Origin: CAZUVM01 sp964623885
GTDB lineage: Bacteria > Verrucomicrobiota > Verrucomicrobiia > Limisphaerales > UBA8199
NCBI GenBank assembly: GCA_964623885.1
Contig: CAZUVM010000001.1
Location: forward strand, 1 to 7,347
Length of the DNA: 7,347 bases
Reading direction: 5' to 3'
Of the stretch, positions 1 to 5,740 are shown piece after piece (position 1 is the first letter of the stretch; each line of letters starts with the position of its first letter). A program made the translations under genes and the position numbers. The notes under the pieces were generated by a model. It was given only the letters and a program-made list of their open reading frames with translations, had not been told where the DNA came from and ran no database searches.

Positions 1-2
1 AG

Positions 3-62
3 CTTTGGGTCGAATCGTTCCTGGGCGACCTGCACCAGCACCGGTATGAAACCGTAAGGTGA
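3..62 (+). CDS. Possible C-terminal tail of an unidentified upstream gene (partial)
   Basis: An open frame runs from the window edge and stops at TGA 60-62; the 19 visible codons read LWVESFLGDLHQHRYETVR and most end in G or C, as in the neighbouring genes. Only 5 bases separate this stop from the stop of the convergent hydrolase gene, a plausible tail-to-tail arrangement. The fragment is too short to assign a family. The opposite strand is also open across these bases, with codon boundaries in register, so the call rests only on codon bias and the tidy position of the stop. Confidence 0.3.
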   Translation, partial: LWVESFLGDLHQHRYETVR

Positions 63-67
63 TTGAA

Positions 68-1021
68 CTAAGAAAGCCTGAACGTCTGGCCCACTTCCCG
101 CCAGCCGATCCGCTCAGGCTCAAGGCAAGCCTGCAGCCGCTCCAAGGGCTCGACGCTGCCTTCCCGTCCCAAAGGAAAGGTCTTGAAATGAATGGGCAAC
201 ACGTGCGCCGCACCGGCATCGTTAGCCATGCGCACAGCCTGCTCCGGCGTGCAATGAGAGCAAACCCACGGCTGATATGCCCCGATGGGCATGATGGCCA
301 GCTCGTATGGACCGTGAGAACGCAAGGCACGAAATGATTCGGCCCAGGCAGTGTCGCCACCGAAAATGAGCCGTTTGCCTTCGCGCGTGAGCACGTAACC
401 GTTGTAACCCCGATATTTATCATACTTCCAACGCGCCCCCCAATGTTTTACTTGGAATGCCTCGATTTGCACGTCGCCGCGGGGCGTGCGTACGCGGGTC
501 TTATCGCCCCAGCCGAGGGTATGCGGCTCCTGCAAGCGCGTGCCGGCCAATAGATCGGAAGTGTCCCTGGCGGTAACCGCTCGCGGACTCCCCGGTAATG
601 CGCACAATGTAGCGCAATCCAGGTGGTCCATGTGCGCATGCGAGAGCAATACCAGGTCAATCGGAGGCAGCTGCCGGGGCCGGAGAGCAGGAGCAATAAG
701 ACGTTTGGCCCCTATCGTGCCGAAACAGGTATTTGCGCCCACGCGGCGCAAGAGTACCGGATCAGTCAGAACGGTAAGCCCGTAAAAATTGAGCAGGACA
801 GTCGAATGTCCCAACCAGGCAGCGGTGATTGCATTGGAATCCCAGGTCTCAGGAACTGGTTTAAAGCGCGGTTTGAGAACGCGTCGGTGGGTTTCGGATA
901 CCAGTTCACGTACCGCCCGCGCGCCCATACTGTTGGAACATCCCGCCCATACCCCTGCCAAACCAACCGAACCAAACGTCAGAAATCGACGACGCGAAAA
1001 TCTACTGCTCTGTTTTTTCAA
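68..1021 (-). CDS. Tat-exported metallo-beta-lactamase-fold hydrolase (UlaG / NAPE-PLD-like)
   Basis: This 317-residue protein belongs to the MBL-fold hydrolases related to UlaG and N-acyl-phosphatidylethanolamine phospholipase D. Visible family marks are WLGHST (69-74), the metal-binding HAHMDH (128-133), His193 in VKHWGAR, Asp223 in GGDTA, and His278 in PIHFK. Together these make a complete binuclear metal site. The N-terminus carries a twin-arginine signal (SRRRFL, residues 9-14), a hydrophobic stretch and AGC with Cys28, so it is exported folded and may become a lipoprotein, although Trp at the -3 position of the lipobox is unusual. The start is TTG: an in-frame stop lies seven codons upstream, AGGAAG (1025-1030) sits just before it, and any later start would remove the Tat signal. 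It lies 67 bases downstream of the GH43 gene on the same strand. The substrate is unknown; family members cleave phosphodiester or lactone bonds. Confidence 0.9.
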   Translation of the reverse strand: MKKQSSRFSRRRFLTFGSVGLAGVWAGCSNSMGARAVRELVSETHRRVLKPRFKPVPETWDSNAITAAWLGHSTVLLNFYGLTVLTDPVLLRRVGANTCFGTIGAKRLIAPALRPRQLPPIDLVLLSHAHMDHLDCATLCALPGSPRAVTARDTSDLLAGTRLQEPHTLGWGDKTRVRTPRGDVQIEAFQVKHWGARWKYDKYRGYNGYVLTREGKRLIFGGDTAWAESFRALRSHGPYELAIMPIGAYQPWVCSHCTPEQAVRMANDAGAAHVLPIHFKTFPLGREGSVEPLERLQACLEPERIGWREVGQTFRLS

Positions 1022-1061
1022 CTGCTTCCTGCAAAATGCGTGTTAAAGCGAGTGTGCAGGA
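1022..1061 (-). promoter_or_regulatory. Leader with Shine-Dalgarno and possible SD-sequestering hairpin
   Basis: Read on the minus strand, TCCTGCA (1055-1061) and TGCAGGA (1027-1033) are perfect 7-bp complements around a 21-base loop, a few bases before the TTG start of the hydrolase gene. The AGGA of the second arm is the likely ribosome-binding site, so a folded transcript would hide it. The arms are seen directly; a regulatory role is inference. Confidence 0.3.
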
Positions 1062-1088
1062 TATGTATGTGCCGAGGGAAAGCAAGCG

Positions 1089-2156
1089 CTAAGGCATCGG
1101 CTGCGGGGTGTAGGTTGGCCCAAGGCAGCGCGGCCCTTCTGGTGTCCAAACCAGTTTATCCACACACATCTGCCGTACCTTCATTTCCGGGTCCCAGGCA
1201 TGGTAAACTATGTATTCCGAATGCCCATCCGGCCCGGGCACGAGCGAGTGGTGTCCCGGGCCGCGCACGTGTCCGGTTACACTCCGCAATACGCGCGGAT
1301 GGTCAGCCTGGTCGGTGTAGGGGCCGAGCGGGTTGGCGGCATCGACGTAATCTACCCCGTAGCGTGTAGTCTGATAATTGGCGCCGCTGTAGAGGCAATA
1401 ATATCGGCCGTCGTGTTTCAGGACGCACGGCCCTTCGATAGTGTGCCAATCGAAAGTGGCGTTATAAACATCCATGCGGCGATGCGCCTGATAAAGTGTC
1501 CAGTCATAGCGCGCTCGTACGACGGGGTGACAGTCACCGGCCAATCGGGTCATGTCCACCAACCGATCTACCATCAGCGCCGTGCCCGGGTGTTCGCCGG
1601 GAGCGCAATTGGTGAAGTTGCGCGCATAGAAAAAATACCACTGACCATCGTCGTCGCGGAATGGGAATGGGTCGATGGTGAAGCGGTTCGATTCGCAATC
1701 GACCAGCGGTTGGCCATTATCAACGAAAGGGCCTTCGGGACGGCCGCTTGTCGCGACCCGCAACGCGAACTTCTCAGGTTCCAGCCCGCCCATCGCGTAA
1801 TACAGATAGAATTTGCCTTCATTGACGCTGATTTCCGGCGCCCAGTATTGGACGCGGGGATTCGGTGATGGAGGAACCAGTGCGCCGCCGAGTTTCTCCC
1901 AGTCGACCAGGTTCGTGGACTGCAACAAGGTAAAGATGCGGCCATCCGGCAGGCGCTCGCTCCCAGTCGTCCCAAAAGCGTAGTAAGTGGCCTGGTATCG
2001 GATAACCGACGGATCGGGCATCGAGCCGGCGTAGACCGGGTTGGTGTAGGAGCGAGCGGCGAGGGCAAGACTCGAAGGCACCAGGTACGACAACAGCGCG
2101 AGCAGAAGCCCAGGGCGATGTTGGACAAAGTGAATCCTCGGATTGAAACGCAACAT
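1089..2156 (-). CDS. Secreted glycoside hydrolase family 43 enzyme
   Basis: This 355-residue protein is a five-bladed beta-propeller glycosidase of family GH43, whose members include arabinofuranosidases, beta-xylosidases and arabinanases. The three catalytic carboxylates are recognisable: Asp48 in MPDPSV (general base), Asp162 in TIDPFPF (pKa modulator) and Glu241 in TIEGP (general acid). WAPEI (105-109) and GPGHHS (299-304) are further family marks. A signal peptide covers about residues 1-33: a basic start, a hydrophobic run from Leu17, and an ALA cleavage site before Ala34. The frame stays open upstream to 2633, but the ATG at 2154-2156 is chosen because it places the signal peptide at the N-terminus. 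A longer product would run through an inverted-repeat element and overlap the divergent sigma factor gene. No clear Shine-Dalgarno precedes the start. The length suits a single catalytic domain with no binding module. The exact substrate cannot be read from sequence. Confidence 0.92.
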   Translation of the reverse strand: MLRFNPRIHFVQHRPGLLLALLSYLVPSSLALAARSYTNPVYAGSMPDPSVIRYQATYYAFGTTGSERLPDGRIFTLLQSTNLVDWEKLGGALVPPSPNPRVQYWAPEISVNEGKFYLYYAMGGLEPEKFALRVATSGRPEGPFVDNGQPLVDCESNRFTIDPFPFRDDDGQWYFFYARNFTNCAPGEHPGTALMVDRLVDMTRLAGDCHPVVRARYDWTLYQAHRRMDVYNATFDWHTIEGPCVLKHDGRYYCLYSGANYQTTRYGVDYVDAANPLGPYTDQADHPRVLRSVTGHVRGPGHHSLVPGPDGHSEYIVYHAWDPEMKVRQMCVDKLVWTPEGPRCLGPTYTPQPMP

Positions 2157-2229
2157 GTGAGGACGCGTAGGCTGGAGTCCGCAATATTCAAACGGTTTCG
2201 CCCGGCTTTGCGACCCCAGGCGCATCTCA

Positions 2230-2333
2230 GGACCGCGGCTGTGTCGTCTTCGACCCGCCGCAGCAAACCTTAAAACCAAGCCGTTAAACCGCCATTCGCC
2301 CGCTGCGGCTGGTCTTCGACACAGCCGCGGTCC
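2230..2333. repeat. 104-base element with 17-bp perfect terminal inverted repeats (MITE/REP-like)
   Basis: GGACCGCGGCTGTGTCG at 2230-2246 is the exact reverse complement of CGACACAGCCGCGGTCC at 2317-2333. Inside these arms the similarity continues imperfectly: GACCCGCCGCAG on the left matches the complement of the right arm (GACCAGCCGCAG) with one mismatch. The core between the arms contains no gene. No target-site duplication is visible. The element lies between the divergent GH43 and sigma factor genes and accounts for the misleading upstream extension of the GH43 frame. Its form suggests a dispersed non-autonomous repeat or a large cruciform; the copy number elsewhere cannot be judged from this window. 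Confidence 0.7.
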
Positions 2334-2364
2334 GACCTTGCGGCTAACGCTAGCGGGCTTTTTT
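2298..2364 (+). terminator. Weak terminator-like GCCCGCT...AGCGGGC followed by T6
   Basis: GCCCGCT (2298-2304) pairs with AGCGGGC (2352-2358), and six T residues follow on the plus strand. The 47-base loop contains the right arm of the inverted-repeat element. There is no plus-strand gene just upstream, so it may be part of the repeat element or may stop stray antisense transcripts from the GH43 region. The long loop makes it weak as an intrinsic terminator. Confidence 0.2.
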
Positions 2365-2387
2365 GATCGCGCGGCATAGCAGATTCC

Positions 2388-2418
2388 TGTCACCTTTAGA
2401 GTCGGGCCGGTGTTTAAT
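2388..2418 (+). promoter_or_regulatory. Possible ECF-type promoter of the sigma factor gene
   Basis: TGTCACC (2388-2394) followed after 16 bases by TGTTTAAT (2411-2418) resembles the spaced -35/-10 arrangement of ECF sigma promoters, whose -35 boxes are typically AAC/CACC-rich. It lies about 20 bases before the ATG at 2439, giving a very short leader without a clear Shine-Dalgarno. ECF sigma factors often transcribe their own genes, so autoregulation is plausible but is inferred from position and motif shape only. Confidence 0.3.
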
Positions 2419-2438
2419 AGTGAACGGGCCTTGCAGCT

Positions 2439-4115
2439 ATGGACGACTGGCAACTGCTTAACGAATACGCGACGCGCAACTCCGAAGAGGCGTTTTGCAC
2501 TCTGGTGGAACGATACGCCGGCATGGTATATCATACCGCCTTGCGGCAGGCTCGCGACCCTGAAGCCGCCGAGGAGGTCACTCAGGCGGTGTTCATCGCG
2601 CTGGCGCAAAAGGCAGGCAGGATTCCCAGGCAAACCCTCCTGTATGGCTGGCTGTTCCGCGCGACACGTTTTGCCGTCTTAAACTGGATTCGCCATGAAA
2701 ACTGTCGCCGTCGTTATGAACAGGAAGCAATGAATATGGAAATCAGCCTCCAATTCAATGAAGCCGAATCCGTCTGGGAACAAATCTCTCCCCACCTCAA
2801 CGATGCACTCGACCGACTTCCCGGCACCGACCGCGAGGTGGTGCTGAGCCGGTTCTTTGGTAATAAGAGTCACAAACAGGTTGCCCAAATGCTGGGCATC
2901 AGCGAAGACTCTGCCAAGAAGCGCCTCTCGCGCGCCTTGGAAAAGCTCAGAATCTTCTTTGTCAGGCGCGGCGTGGCAGTGCCTGCAATGGCATTGTTGG
3001 CGGCCTTGTCGGCCTATGGCGCGCAAGCCGCGCCCAGTGGATTGACCTCGAGCATCGCGGCAGCCGCCCTTGCCAAGAGCGGCGCCGGGGCGGCCTCCAC
3101 GCTAACGCTCGCCAAGGCTACGCTCAAGCTCATCGCCTGGGCCAAAGCCAAAACGGCCCTGGCGTGTGGAGCAGGTGTGTTGCTGGTAGCAGCCGCAACG
3201 GTGACGGCGGTGTTCCAGTCGGGCGGTGAACAACTCGACGACACGATTGGGAATCTCGAACGGCAGAACGGAAAGCACATCGTTTGGGACAAACGCCTTA
3301 ATCTGCCTGCCAATGTTGACCTCAAGAATCTCTCTTTCGAGGAAGCGCTCGACCAGATTGCGGTCAAGGCCGGGGCTTATTGGACGATCGATTACGCGGT
3401 TTACGGCTCCGAGCAAAATTTGAAGCAATTGATGGGTTTGTTGCGTGACGCTTCTGAGCTACAGACCGGCGGCTGGACCAATCTGAGCAGCCGGGAACTG
3501 CATCCAAGCATCAGCATGACGAGCTCCGATCCCCACGGCCGGTCCCGAGCTTTTATGAGGATGCGCGAAGGCGATAACGCCAATCATGTCGGCATGGTAG
3601 TCGTGTTGGGCCCGGAAGCATCAGCCAAGCTGGCGACTGAAAAAGCGGCAATGGCGCAAGCCAGCGAAGCCGGCAGTCCCGGGCCGCGTCCGTTTGACGC
3701 GGCTTTTGAAGGGATTCGCCAATCGATGCAAGATGGGGTTGCCGACGGCGTGCTCGCGCCTGAGCGACTACTGGCGGAAGTGCCCCTGGCTTCGAAACTG
3801 CAGGTTTCAGCGCCCATGCCGGCAAATGCGGATACTGCCGCTCGACTCGCCAAACAAGCTCACGCGCATTGGACGACGATTTATACTTTGCGCAAATCGC
3901 CGCTGGAAGGCGCGGGCATCAAGCTCGTCCATACCGGTATGGAGAAGATGTACGCTCCCCCCGGTCCACCTCCAGGAGCGCTCGCCGGCGGTCCAGAAGT
4001 CATCGTTGGCCAGATGCAAAACCAGCGGTTCAATCTGACGCCGGAAGACCGCGCGGCTCACCAGCGCGCCGTGGAAGCACTGAAGCAAAAACGCAACAAC
4101 CCGACGTCACAATGA
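2439..4115 (+). CDS. ECF sigma-70 family factor with membrane-anchored C-terminal extension
   Basis: This 558-residue protein starts as an ECF sigma factor. Region 2 is at about 16-92, with AEEVTQAVFIALAQ and the YGWLFRATRFAVLNW promoter-opening helix. Region 4 is at about 115-172, with RLPGTDREVVLSRFF and the helix-turn-helix KQVAQMLGISEDSAKKRLSRALEKLR. ECF factors usually end near residue 180-200; here about 380 residues follow. Hydrophobic stretches occur at 179-198 and 239-259, the second a good transmembrane helix. Beyond it, VDLKNLSFEEALDQIA...YWTIDY (293-319) resembles the STN module of secretins and TonB receptors, and 466-484 looks like a second copy. The tail ends Pro- and charge-rich. 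The predicted topology puts the sigma domains in the cytoplasm and the STN-like part outside. Its stop overlaps the next start (ATGA), implying coupled translation. Signal, target promoters and anti-sigma partner are unknown; the extension may hold the sigma part inactive (inference). Confidence 0.9.
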   Translation: MDDWQLLNEYATRNSEEAFCTLVERYAGMVYHTALRQARDPEAAEEVTQAVFIALAQKAGRIPRQTLLYGWLFRATRFAVLNWIRHENCRRRYEQEAMNMEISLQFNEAESVWEQISPHLNDALDRLPGTDREVVLSRFFGNKSHKQVAQMLGISEDSAKKRLSRALEKLRIFFVRRGVAVPAMALLAALSAYGAQAAPSGLTSSIAAAALAKSGAGAASTLTLAKATLKLIAWAKAKTALACGAGVLLVAAATVTAVFQSGGEQLDDTIGNLERQNGKHIVWDKRLNLPANVDLKNLSFEEALDQIAVKAGAYWTIDYAVYGSEQNLKQLMGLLRDASELQTGGWTNLSSRELHPSISMTSSDPHGRSRAFMRMREGDNANHVGMVVVLGPEASAKLATEKAAMAQASEAGSPGPRPFDAAFEGIRQSMQDGVADGVLAPERLLAEVPLASKLQVSAPMPANADTAARLAKQAHAHWTTIYTLRKSPLEGAGIKLVHTGMEKMYAPPGPPPGALAGGPEVIVGQMQNQRFNLTPEDRAAHQRAVEALKQKRNNPTSQ

Positions 4116-4753
4116 GTTCAGTCCGAGTGCCATCCGTTTTGCAGAGAATGCGTGCAAGAGCGTTCAGCCTAATCGAGTTGCTGGTCGTCATGGGCATTAT
4201 TGTTATTCTTGCCGCACTGTTGTTGCCGGTGTTGAGCCGGACAAAAGGCAAAGCGCGCAATATCTCCTGCGTGAACCAGCTGAGGCAACTCGGAGTGGCA
4301 GCACGGCTTTACGCGGACGACAACGCCGGCCGGTTGCCGGCAGCGGAATTGCTCCCAAGCAATCCCACGGATCCACAGCATCCGCTGCCGCGCATTAACG
4401 ACGTTCTGGCGCCTTACGTGACCAAAGTGGCCGGCACAAACGTCAGCGCACCGGTATTTAAATGTCCGGCGGACAACGACTGGTTCTATGAGGCTGAAGG
4501 TTCCAGCTATCAATGGAACGCCGGTCTCAACGGACATCGCATCGATTTTGGCGAGAACAATCGATTTGCCGCTGTGATCATCTCCAACGGCGTTACCATT
4601 TTGCAGACCAACGGAAATATAACGAGGGCTGCCGAATCCACTCCGCTCTTCCTGGATTACGACGATTTCCACCCGCGGGCGCCCAAGTCCGGCAAGAACG
4701 TAGTCTATATGGATGGCCATGCCACAGCCTTTGTGACACCGACGGGGCCCTGA
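4112..4753 (+). CDS. Prepilin-type (pseudopilin-like) protein with H-X-DG C-terminal motif
   Basis: This 213-residue protein has a type IV prepilin/type II secretion pseudopilin N-terminus: a basic leader, then AFSLIELLVV (17-26) with Glu at mature position 5, a hydrophobic helix to about residue 41 and SRTKGKA. The residue before the Phe is Ala17 rather than the usual Gly, which is common in Verrucomicrobiota and Planctomycetota homologues. Further conserved blocks are CVNQLRQLGVAARLYADD (53-70), KCPAD (117-121) and a C-terminal His187...VVYMDGH, a variant of the H-X9-DG signature with 13 residues between His and Asp. The ATG at 4112 is chosen because it overlaps the sigma factor TGA; a second Met at residue 13 (position 4148) would give a shorter leader. 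The frame is open further upstream, but that part lies inside the sigma gene. It is probably an envelope or extracellular protein processed by prepilin peptidase; its role is unknown. Confidence 0.9.
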   Translation: MSSVRVPSVLQRMRARAFSLIELLVVMGIIVILAALLLPVLSRTKGKARNISCVNQLRQLGVAARLYADDNAGRLPAAELLPSNPTDPQHPLPRINDVLAPYVTKVAGTNVSAPVFKCPADNDWFYEAEGSSYQWNAGLNGHRIDFGENNRFAAVIISNGVTILQTNGNITRAAESTPLFLDYDDFHPRAPKSGKNVVYMDGHATAFVTPTGP

Positions 4754-4807
4754 TTTTGGACCGCTAATCGAACGGCTTCACACCCTGATTTAACCGCTAA
4801 TCCAACG
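4750..4807. repeat. Imperfect direct repeats with CCGCTAATC core
   Basis: CTGATTTTGGACCGCTAATC (4750-4769, continuing GAACG) recurs as CTGATTTAACCGCTAATCC (4785-4803, continuing AACG), a 35-base spacing. A degenerate third piece, CCCGTTAATCTGG, follows at about 4814. The first copy contains the stop codon of the prepilin gene, so the repeat begins at the gene's very end. It may be a dispersed intergenic repeat family or a local duplication. Confidence 0.5.
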
Positions 4808-5012
4808 CGAATTCCCGTTAATCTGGATACAAGTTAACTCTTGTGCCCGCACGTGCTGCCGAGTCTCCGACCCGGCTTTCAGACTGGCTTTCAGGCTTCC
4901 GGGACTGCGGGTTGGGACAATCCGCGCTACCATTCAGGAGGTCTGAGTCTCGCCTAAAGAATTCTAATTTTTTTTTGCAAGAAGGTTCTGGCCAAACGTA
5001 TTCCAGGAAAGC

Positions 5013-5033
5013 ATGAACGATGATTTAGGTTGA
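5013..5033 (+). other. Six-codon mini-ORF with Shine-Dalgarno upstream of terminator
   Basis: ATG at 5013 opens the frame M-N-D-D-L-G-stop, preceded by AGGA (5005-5008) four bases before the start, a better ribosome-binding site than most real genes here have. A possible -35/-10 pair (TTGCAA 4975-4980, TATTCC 4999-5004) lies just upstream, but it would place the transcript start almost on the ATG. The terminator hairpin begins 18 bases after the stop. It could be a leader-peptide-like unit, part of a small RNA, or chance. Confidence 0.15.
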
Positions 5034-5050
5034 GGGAGAAGCGTTCGAGC

Positions 5051-5087
5051 GGCCGGCGCGCAAGGGGGTTTGCGCGCCGGCCCTTTT
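5051..5087 (+). terminator. Strong intrinsic terminator
   Basis: GGCCGGCGCGCAA (5051-5063) and TTGCGCGCCGGCC (5070-5082) form a perfect 13-bp stem with a six-base GGGGGT loop, followed by CTTTT. The T-run is on the plus strand, so it would end transcripts from the sigma factor/prepilin unit or from a small RNA starting nearer. It is about 300 bases after the prepilin stop, which is far for a simple operon terminator. It also shields the convergent lipoprotein gene. Confidence 0.75.
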
Positions 5088-5139
5088 ATGGCAAGAAGCC
5101 CTTGTCACCAAGCGCTCTTAATTAAGGGCGATAGGCCGC

Positions 5140-5655
5140 TCAGGGTTTCCTTCGGAAAGGATAGCCCAGGTATTTCTGGCCGTAGTCCTTTGTCGGCTCC
5201 AAGCCGCTAACCTCCCGCAGGCGCGCATCGCTCGTGAACACTTTCTGGCGTGCTGCCGGGTCGGAGGGAAGGGTTAAAATGATAAGATAGTCGCACGACG
5301 GCACGTTGGTAAAGACGACGATCGCTTGCGCCCCGGCATCCGACAGGCTGGTGACGAGGGCCTGCAGTGTGACACCTCCCGAAAAAGTTGTTCGGTTGCG
5401 CCTGGCCCAATCGCGGGCATCAGGCGGAACCCCCGGATAGCCCTTTAATAAAGTCTCGCATCCAAGGTCCATCGCCATGGCCGCTTCCTTTGCTTTTGCT
5501 TCCTCTGTGTCCGCGCTCTGATTGGCATGTGCCGTCTCCGAAAGTTCGGTCTTAACGCTGGCGTCCGGCTTCTTCGCCGGTTTTCGTGAACAGCCGGAAA
5601 TCGCGACGAGGCTGAGCAACCCCACTGCAATTGACGCGTTTAATCTTATAAGCAC
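5140..5655 (-). CDS. Hypothetical lipoprotein
   Basis: No family is recognised. The 171-residue product, counted from GTG at 5653-5655, has a textbook lipoprotein signal: Arg4, a hydrophobic core, then the lipobox ISGC with Cys22. After it comes a charged, Ala/Lys/Glu-rich, probably disordered linker (about 23-62) and a compact C-terminal domain (about 63-171) containing Cys66 and Cys121, a strand-like VTLQALVTSL, AQAIVVFTNV and YLIILTLPSD. The final part is basic (FRRKP). The frame also opens at TTG 5700, adding 15 residues including PPPLP, but that would put a proline-rich stretch before the signal; GTG gives the normal spacing. Neither start has a strong Shine-Dalgarno. It is predicted to be anchored to a membrane facing the periplasm. 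It stands alone, divergent from pyrE and convergent with the prepilin gene, so context gives no function. Confidence 0.75.
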   Translation of the reverse strand: MLIRLNASIAVGLLSLVAISGCSRKPAKKPDASVKTELSETAHANQSADTEEAKAKEAAMAMDLGCETLLKGYPGVPPDARDWARRNRTTFSGGVTLQALVTSLSDAGAQAIVVFTNVPSCDYLIILTLPSDPAARQKVFTSDARLREVSGLEPTKDYGQKYLGYPFRRKP

Positions 5656-5728
5656 AAGCTCGTGGTAGGGTAACGGTGGGGGTAGCGCACGATTTCGCAA
5701 ACGCGTCCGAATTGAATCATGTGGTATG

Positions 5729-5737
5729 AGTATAACA
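5729..5737 (-). promoter_or_regulatory. Possible extended -10 promoter for the lipoprotein gene
   Basis: On the minus strand the bases read TGTTATACT, an extended -10 (TGN plus TATACT, one change from TATAAT). No good -35 box is seen at 17-base spacing, which extended -10 promoters can tolerate. Transcription would begin near 5722, about 65 bases before the GTG start. This is a motif-based inference. Confidence 0.3.
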
Positions 5738-5740
5738 TTA

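Larger units (their letters stand above)
4754..5139. other. 386-base convergent intergenic region
   Basis: Both flanking genes end here, the prepilin gene on plus and the lipoprotein gene on minus. The region contains the direct repeats at its left edge, a C/T-rich stretch near 4855-4900 with GGCTTTCAG twice, a T9 run at 4968-4976, a six-codon mini-ORF at 5013-5033, a strong hairpin terminator at 5051-5087 and the short palindrome CTTAATTAAG near 5117-5126. No convincing protein-coding gene of normal length is visible. Confidence 0.6.

Noticed and set aside
623..1369. 248-codon plus-strand open frame across the GH43/hydrolase junction
   Set aside because: It runs antisense through the hydrolase N-terminus, the gap and the GH43 C-terminus; the product is a low-information Arg/Ala/Ser-rich sequence.
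1200..1868. 222-codon plus-strand open frame opposite the GH43 gene
   Set aside because: It is antisense to a region holding all three GH43 catalytic residues; no domain or signal is visible in its product.
1574..2266. 230-codon minus-strand frame overlapping the GH43 gene in another frame
   Set aside because: It is an out-of-frame shadow of GH43 on the same strand, with Arg/Ser-rich composition and no motif, and its start lies inside the inverted-repeat element.
2230..2333. Inverted repeat considered as insertion-sequence ends
   Set aside because: The interior is only about 70 bases without a coding frame for a transposase, and no target-site duplication is seen; it can at most be a non-autonomous element.
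4169..4720. 183-codon minus-strand open frame opposite the prepilin gene
   Set aside because: It lies wholly antisense to a protein with a clear prepilin signature, has no recognisable motif, and its length follows from the GC-rich codon pattern of the real gene.
4750..4820. Repeats considered as a CRISPR array
   Set aside because: There are only two or three degenerate copies with about 10-12 bases between them, no uniform spacers and no cas genes.
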